Shown here: positions 54,938 through 58,079 of the stretch, piece after piece
How positions within the stretch are numbered: the first letter of the stretch is position 1
Layout of the letters: every line of letters starts with the position of its first letter
Source: Pseudolabrys sp.
GTDB taxonomy: Bacteria; Pseudomonadota; Alphaproteobacteria; Rhizobiales; Xanthobacteraceae
Direction of reading: 5' to 3'
NCBI GenBank assembly: GCA_009694265.1
Contig: SHVM01000006.1
Coordinates: 1 to 58,079, forward strand
DNA: 58,079 nucleotides
Made by a program: the position numbers and the translations under genes
The notes under the pieces: generated by a model
Seen by the model: only the letters and a program-made list of their open reading frames with translations
The model's database searches: none
Told to the model about the DNA's origin: nothing

Positions 54938-57900
54938 GATCGGCCGCGCGCCGGCCGCGCTGCGATCTTGCGCGGTGCGGGCGGCGGGATAGGGCTGAGT
55001 CGTGCGCGCAATCGTTCCATGTAGAGATAGATCACCGGCGTGGTGTAGAGCGTGAGCAACTGGCTGAGCAGCAAGCCGCCGACAATGGTGACGCCGAGTG
55101 GATTGCGCAGCTCCGAGCCGGTGCCGCTTTCCAGTGCCAAGGGCAGCGCGCCGAACAACGCGGCGAGCGTCGTCATCATGATCGGGCGAAAGCGCAACAG
55201 AGCCGCTTTGACGATCGCAACCTCGGGTGTGAGACCCTGATGGCGTTCGGCCTCGATGGCGAAGTCGATCATCAAAATCGCGTTCTTCTTCACGATGCCC
55301 ATCAGCAGCACGATGCCGATCAGCGTGATCACCGACAGGTCATAACCGAACAGCATCAACGCCAGCAGCGCACCGACGCCGGCCGAGGGCAAAGTGGACA
55401 AAATTGTGAGCGGATGAATGAAGCTTTCATACAGCACGCCGAGCACGATGTAGATGGCGATGGTGGCGGCCAGGATCAGCCACGGCTCGCCGGCGAGCGA
55501 CTTGGCGAATTCGGCGGCGTCGCCCGAATAGCTGCCAGTCACCGACGACGGCATGCCGATTTGCTGCTGCGTCTTGGAAATAACGGCGACCGCGTCGCTC
55601 AGCGCATAGCCGGGCGCCAGATCGAAGCTGATGGTGACGGAGGGGAATTGCTCTTGATGCGCGATCGCCAGCGGCGCCGAGGTATTCACGAAGCGCGCGA
55701 AGGCGGCGAGCGGCACCTGGTTTGAGCCGGTGACGGTGTTGGGCGTCGCCGTGGTATTGGTGTTGGTAGTGCCGCTCGCAGTATTGGCGACCGTCGCGAC
55801 GGTGCCGCTGCTGGTGTTGGCGCCGGTGACATAGAGCTTGTGCAGCGAACTGGGGTCCTGCTGGTAGCGCGGCTGCGCTTCCAGAATAACGCGATACTGA
55901 TTGGCCTGGCCATAGATGGTCGAAATCTGGCGCTGGCCAAAGGCGTCATTGAGCGTGTCGGTGATGCTCTGCATGGAAACACCAAGCCGTCCGGCCTGTT
56001 CGCGATCGACATTGACGTTGACGCGCGGGCCGCCTTCCTGCGCTTCTGAGGCGACCTCGCGCAGCGCGGGCGCGCTGCGCAGCGTCCGGGCGAGCTTGTC
56101 GGCCCAATCGATGACCTCGGCCGAGACGGTGCCGACCAGCGTGTACTGATACTGCGCGCGGCTCGTGCGCGTGGAAATCTGGATGTCCTGCGTGGCCTGG
56201 AAATATACCGTCATGCCGGGAATGCCGGCGACCGCGTCTTTCAGCCGCAGGATGATCTCATCCACCCGTGCGCTGCGCTGATTGCGCGGCTTCAAGGTGA
56301 TCGCGATGCGGCCGGCATTGGGCGTGGCGTTGAGCGGGCTGACGCCGATGACCGAGACCACGCCGGTGACGTCGGCATCGGTGCGGACAATGGCCTCGAC
56401 CTCGCGCTGGCGGCGCGCCATTTCGGCAAACGAAACATCGGTGCCGGCTTCGGTCACCGCGGTGATCAATCCGGTGTCCTGCAGCGGCAGGAACCCCTTG
56501 GGGATGACGACGTAGAGCAAAATGGTGGCGGCGAGCGTCGCCAGCGTCAATATCAGCGTCGCGCGCTGGCGGCGCAGCACCCATTGCAGGCTCGCGCTAT
56601 AGGCCTCGACCGTGCGCTCAACATAGCCGTTAAAGCGTTGCGCTAGCGCGCTGGAAGGGCGGTCATCGCCATCATGATCGCTCTTTGAGCGCAGCAGCCG
56701 GCCGCACATCATCGGCGTCAGCGTCAGCGAGACGACGGCGGACGCGATCACCGCGATGGTGAGCGTGAGCGCGAATTCGCGGAACATGCGGCCGACCAGG
56801 CCGGTCATGAACAGCAGCGGGATGAACACCGCGATCAGCGACAGCGTCAGCGAGATCACCGTGAAGCCGATTTGCTTGGCGCCGCGCAACGCCGCTTCCA
56901 GCGGGCTTTCGCCGTCCTCGATGTGGCGCACGATATTTTCGATCATCACGATGGCGTCGTCGACGACGAAGCCGGTGCCGATGGTCAGCGCCATCAATGA
57001 GAGATTGTCGAGCGAGAATCCTGAAAACCACATCACGCCGAAGGTCGCCACCAGCGACAGCGGCAGCGCCACGCCGGCGATGATGGTGGCGCGGATAGTG
57101 CGCAGGAACACCAGCACCACTAGAACCACCAGGCCGATGCTGAGCATCAGCGTGAACTGCACGTCGTTGATCGAGGCGCGGATGGTGGTGGTGCGGTCGT
57201 TGACGATGGTGAGCTCGGCGCCGGCCGGGATCGAGCGTCGCAGACGCGGTAGCTCGGCGCGCACGCGGATCACGGTTTCGATCACATTGGCGCCGGGCTG
57301 GCGCTGCACATCGACGACGATCGCCGGCCCGCCTTGGTAGGAGGCGCCGACCCTGTTGTTCTCCAGCCCCTCGACCACGTCGGCGACGTCGTTGAGCAGC
57401 ACCGGCGCGCCGTTGCGGAACGCCACGGTGATCAATTTATAGGCTTCCGGGCTGGCGATCTGATCGTTGGCGGCGATGGTGTAGGACTGATGCGCGCCGT
57501 CGAGTGCGCCTTTCGCGCCGGCCACGTTGGCTCCGACGATGGCCGTGCGCAGATCCTCCAGCGCAATGCCATAGGCGGCCAGCCGCGACAGGTCGGCCTG
57601 GATGCGGATCGCCGGGCGGATGCCGCCCTGCACTGAGACACGGCCGACGCCGGTCACCTTGGACAGTCGCGGCGACATGATGGTGTCGGCCATGTCGCTG
57701 AGCGTGCGCAGGTCGATGGTCTTGGAGGTGAGCGCCAGCGTGATAATCGGCGCGTCGGCCGGGTTCACCTTGGAATAGAGCGGCGGGTAGGGAAGATTGC
57801 GCGGCAGCGTGGAGCCGGCGGCGTTGATCGCCGACTGCACGTCCTGCGCGGCGGCGTCGATGTCGCGCGACAGATCGAATTGCAGCGTGATCTGGCTGAT

Positions 57901-58079
57901 GCCGAACGAACTCGACGAGGTAATGGTTTGCAGCGCCGGGATCTGCCCGAACTGGCGTTCCAGCGGCGCGGTCACCAGCGAGGCGATGGTGTCGGGATTG
58001 GCGCCGGGAAGCTGGGTGGTGACCTGGACGGACGGAAAATCCACCTGCGGCAGCGCCGAGACCGGCAGCCACCAGTAAC
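54934..58079 (-). CDS. RND efflux pump subunit (MdtB-like), 5' end off the window
   Basis: About 1047 codons are visible. The reading frame continues past 58044 to the window edge (WLPVSALPQ before VDFPSVQ), so the N-terminal ~35 residues including the first helix are missing. TM4 FVVDDAIVMIEN and the C-terminal LMGIVKKNAILMIDFA identify an HAE-1 RND subunit. A Thr/Asn/Ser-rich insertion of about 35-40 residues (encoded at roughly 55720-55840) interrupts the second periplasmic domain. It is the first of the two pump subunits; an adaptor gene is expected further upstream. Confidence 0.9.
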   Translation of the reverse strand, partial: YWWLPVSALPQVDFPSVQVTTQLPGANPDTIASLVTAPLERQFGQIPALQTITSSSSFGISQITLQFDLSRDIDAAAQDVQSAINAAGSTLPRNLPYPPLYSKVNPADAPIITLALTSKTIDLRTLSDMADTIMSPRLSKVTGVGRVSVQGGIRPAIRIQADLSRLAAYGIALEDLRTAIVGANVAGAKGALDGAHQSYTIAANDQIASPEAYKLITVAFRNGAPVLLNDVADVVEGLENNRVGASYQGGPAIVVDVQRQPGANVIETVIRVRAELPRLRRSIPAGAELTIVNDRTTTIRASINDVQFTLMLSIGLVVLVVLVFLRTIRATIIAGVALPLSLVATFGVMWFSGFSLDNLSLMALTIGTGFVVDDAIVMIENIVRHIEDGESPLEAALRGAKQIGFTVISLTLSLIAVFIPLLFMTGLVGRMFREFALTLTIAVIASAVVSLTLTPMMCGRLLRSKSDHDGDDRPSSALAQRFNGYVERTVEAYSASLQWVLRRQRATLILTLATLAATILLYVVIPKGFLPLQDTGLITAVTEAGTDVSFAEMARRQREVEAIVRTDADVTGVVSVIGVSPLNATPNAGRIAITLKPRNQRSARVDEIILRLKDAVAGIPGMTVYFQATQDIQISTRTSRAQYQYTLVGTVSAEVIDWADKLARTLRSAPALREVASEAQEGGPRVNVNVDREQAGRLGVSMQSITDTLNDAFGQRQISTIYGQANQYRVILEAQPRYQQDPSSLHKLYVTGANTSSGTVATVANTASGTTNTNTTATPNTVTGSNQVPLAAFARFVNTSAPLAIAHQEQFPSVTISFDLAPGYALSDAVAVISKTQQQIGMPSSVTGSYSGDAAEFAKSLAGEPWLILAATIAIYIVLGVLYESFIHPLTILSTLPSAGVGALLALMLFGYDLSVITLIGIVLLMGIVKKNAILMIDFAIEAERHQGLTPEVAIVKAALLRFRPIMMTTLAALFGALPLALESGTGSELRNPLGVTIVGGLLLSQLLTLYTTPVIYLYMERLRARLSPIPPPAPRKIAARPARGRS

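Overview
The window reads as chromosome of an alphaproteobacterium of the order Hyphomicrobiales (Rhizobiales), most like the Bradyrhizobium/Xanthobacteraceae group. The evidence is high G+C codon use, a FixJ-type output domain (4721-5014), a Rhizobiales-type palindromic repeat (44526-44597), and the density of branched-chain-amino-acid-type (Liv) ABC importers and Bug/TctC binding proteins. There is no rRNA, tRNA, CRISPR array or phage module. The only mobile-element trace is a transposase C-terminus at the left edge. No gene-free stretch exceeds 300 bases.

Layout. (1) 1-8404 is a mixed block of a metallo-beta-lactamase-fold hydrolase, an enolase-superfamily enzyme, a Bug binding protein divergent from a two-subunit ThDP decarboxylase, a receiver-less FixJ-like regulator, a CrtI-like FAD oxidoreductase, a basic-tailed cupin, a YaiI-family protein and pyrE. 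(2) 8455-17267, minus strand, is one probable operon of a Liv importer (binding protein, H, M, G, F), two paralogous polysaccharide-deacetylase-fold hydrolases and a long amidase; pyrE follows closely. (3) 17417-25742 holds a signal-less binding-protein-like gene, a second Bug protein, a TauE/SafE exporter, a cyclase/formamidase-like enzyme, a NitT/TauT-type importer, an alpha/beta hydrolase and an SDR without its catalytic residues. (4) 25783-31004 is a second Liv operon with a fused LivH-LivM permease and a terminal MarR regulator. (5) 31001-37770, minus strand, is a molybdenum hydroxylase operon (FAD, Mo, Fe-S, second Mo subunit) ending in a LigI-like amidohydrolase. (6) 37959-47054 holds a third Bug protein, a 30-residue membrane peptide, a flavin amine oxidase, a four-gene PaaI/PaaG/dehydrogenase/NadX-like operon, a fatty acid desaturase, and an SDR plus a second CrtI-like oxidoreductase. 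(7) 47185-51813 is a third complete Liv operon. (8) 51815-58079, minus strand, is a pair of RND pump subunits of MdtB/MdtC type, the first running off the window.

Taken together this is an accessory catabolic region. Several high-affinity importers, each beside its own hydrolases, oxidases or dehydrogenases, suggest scavenging of amides, organic acids and aromatic-derived compounds. Substrates cannot be named from sequence alone. The most unusual features are the Liv/deacetylase/amidase operon, the molybdenum hydroxylase cluster with two different large subunits that both lack the CO dehydrogenase signature, the LivHM fusion, hairpins after the binding-protein gene in all three Liv operons, and the unannotated 30-residue peptide.
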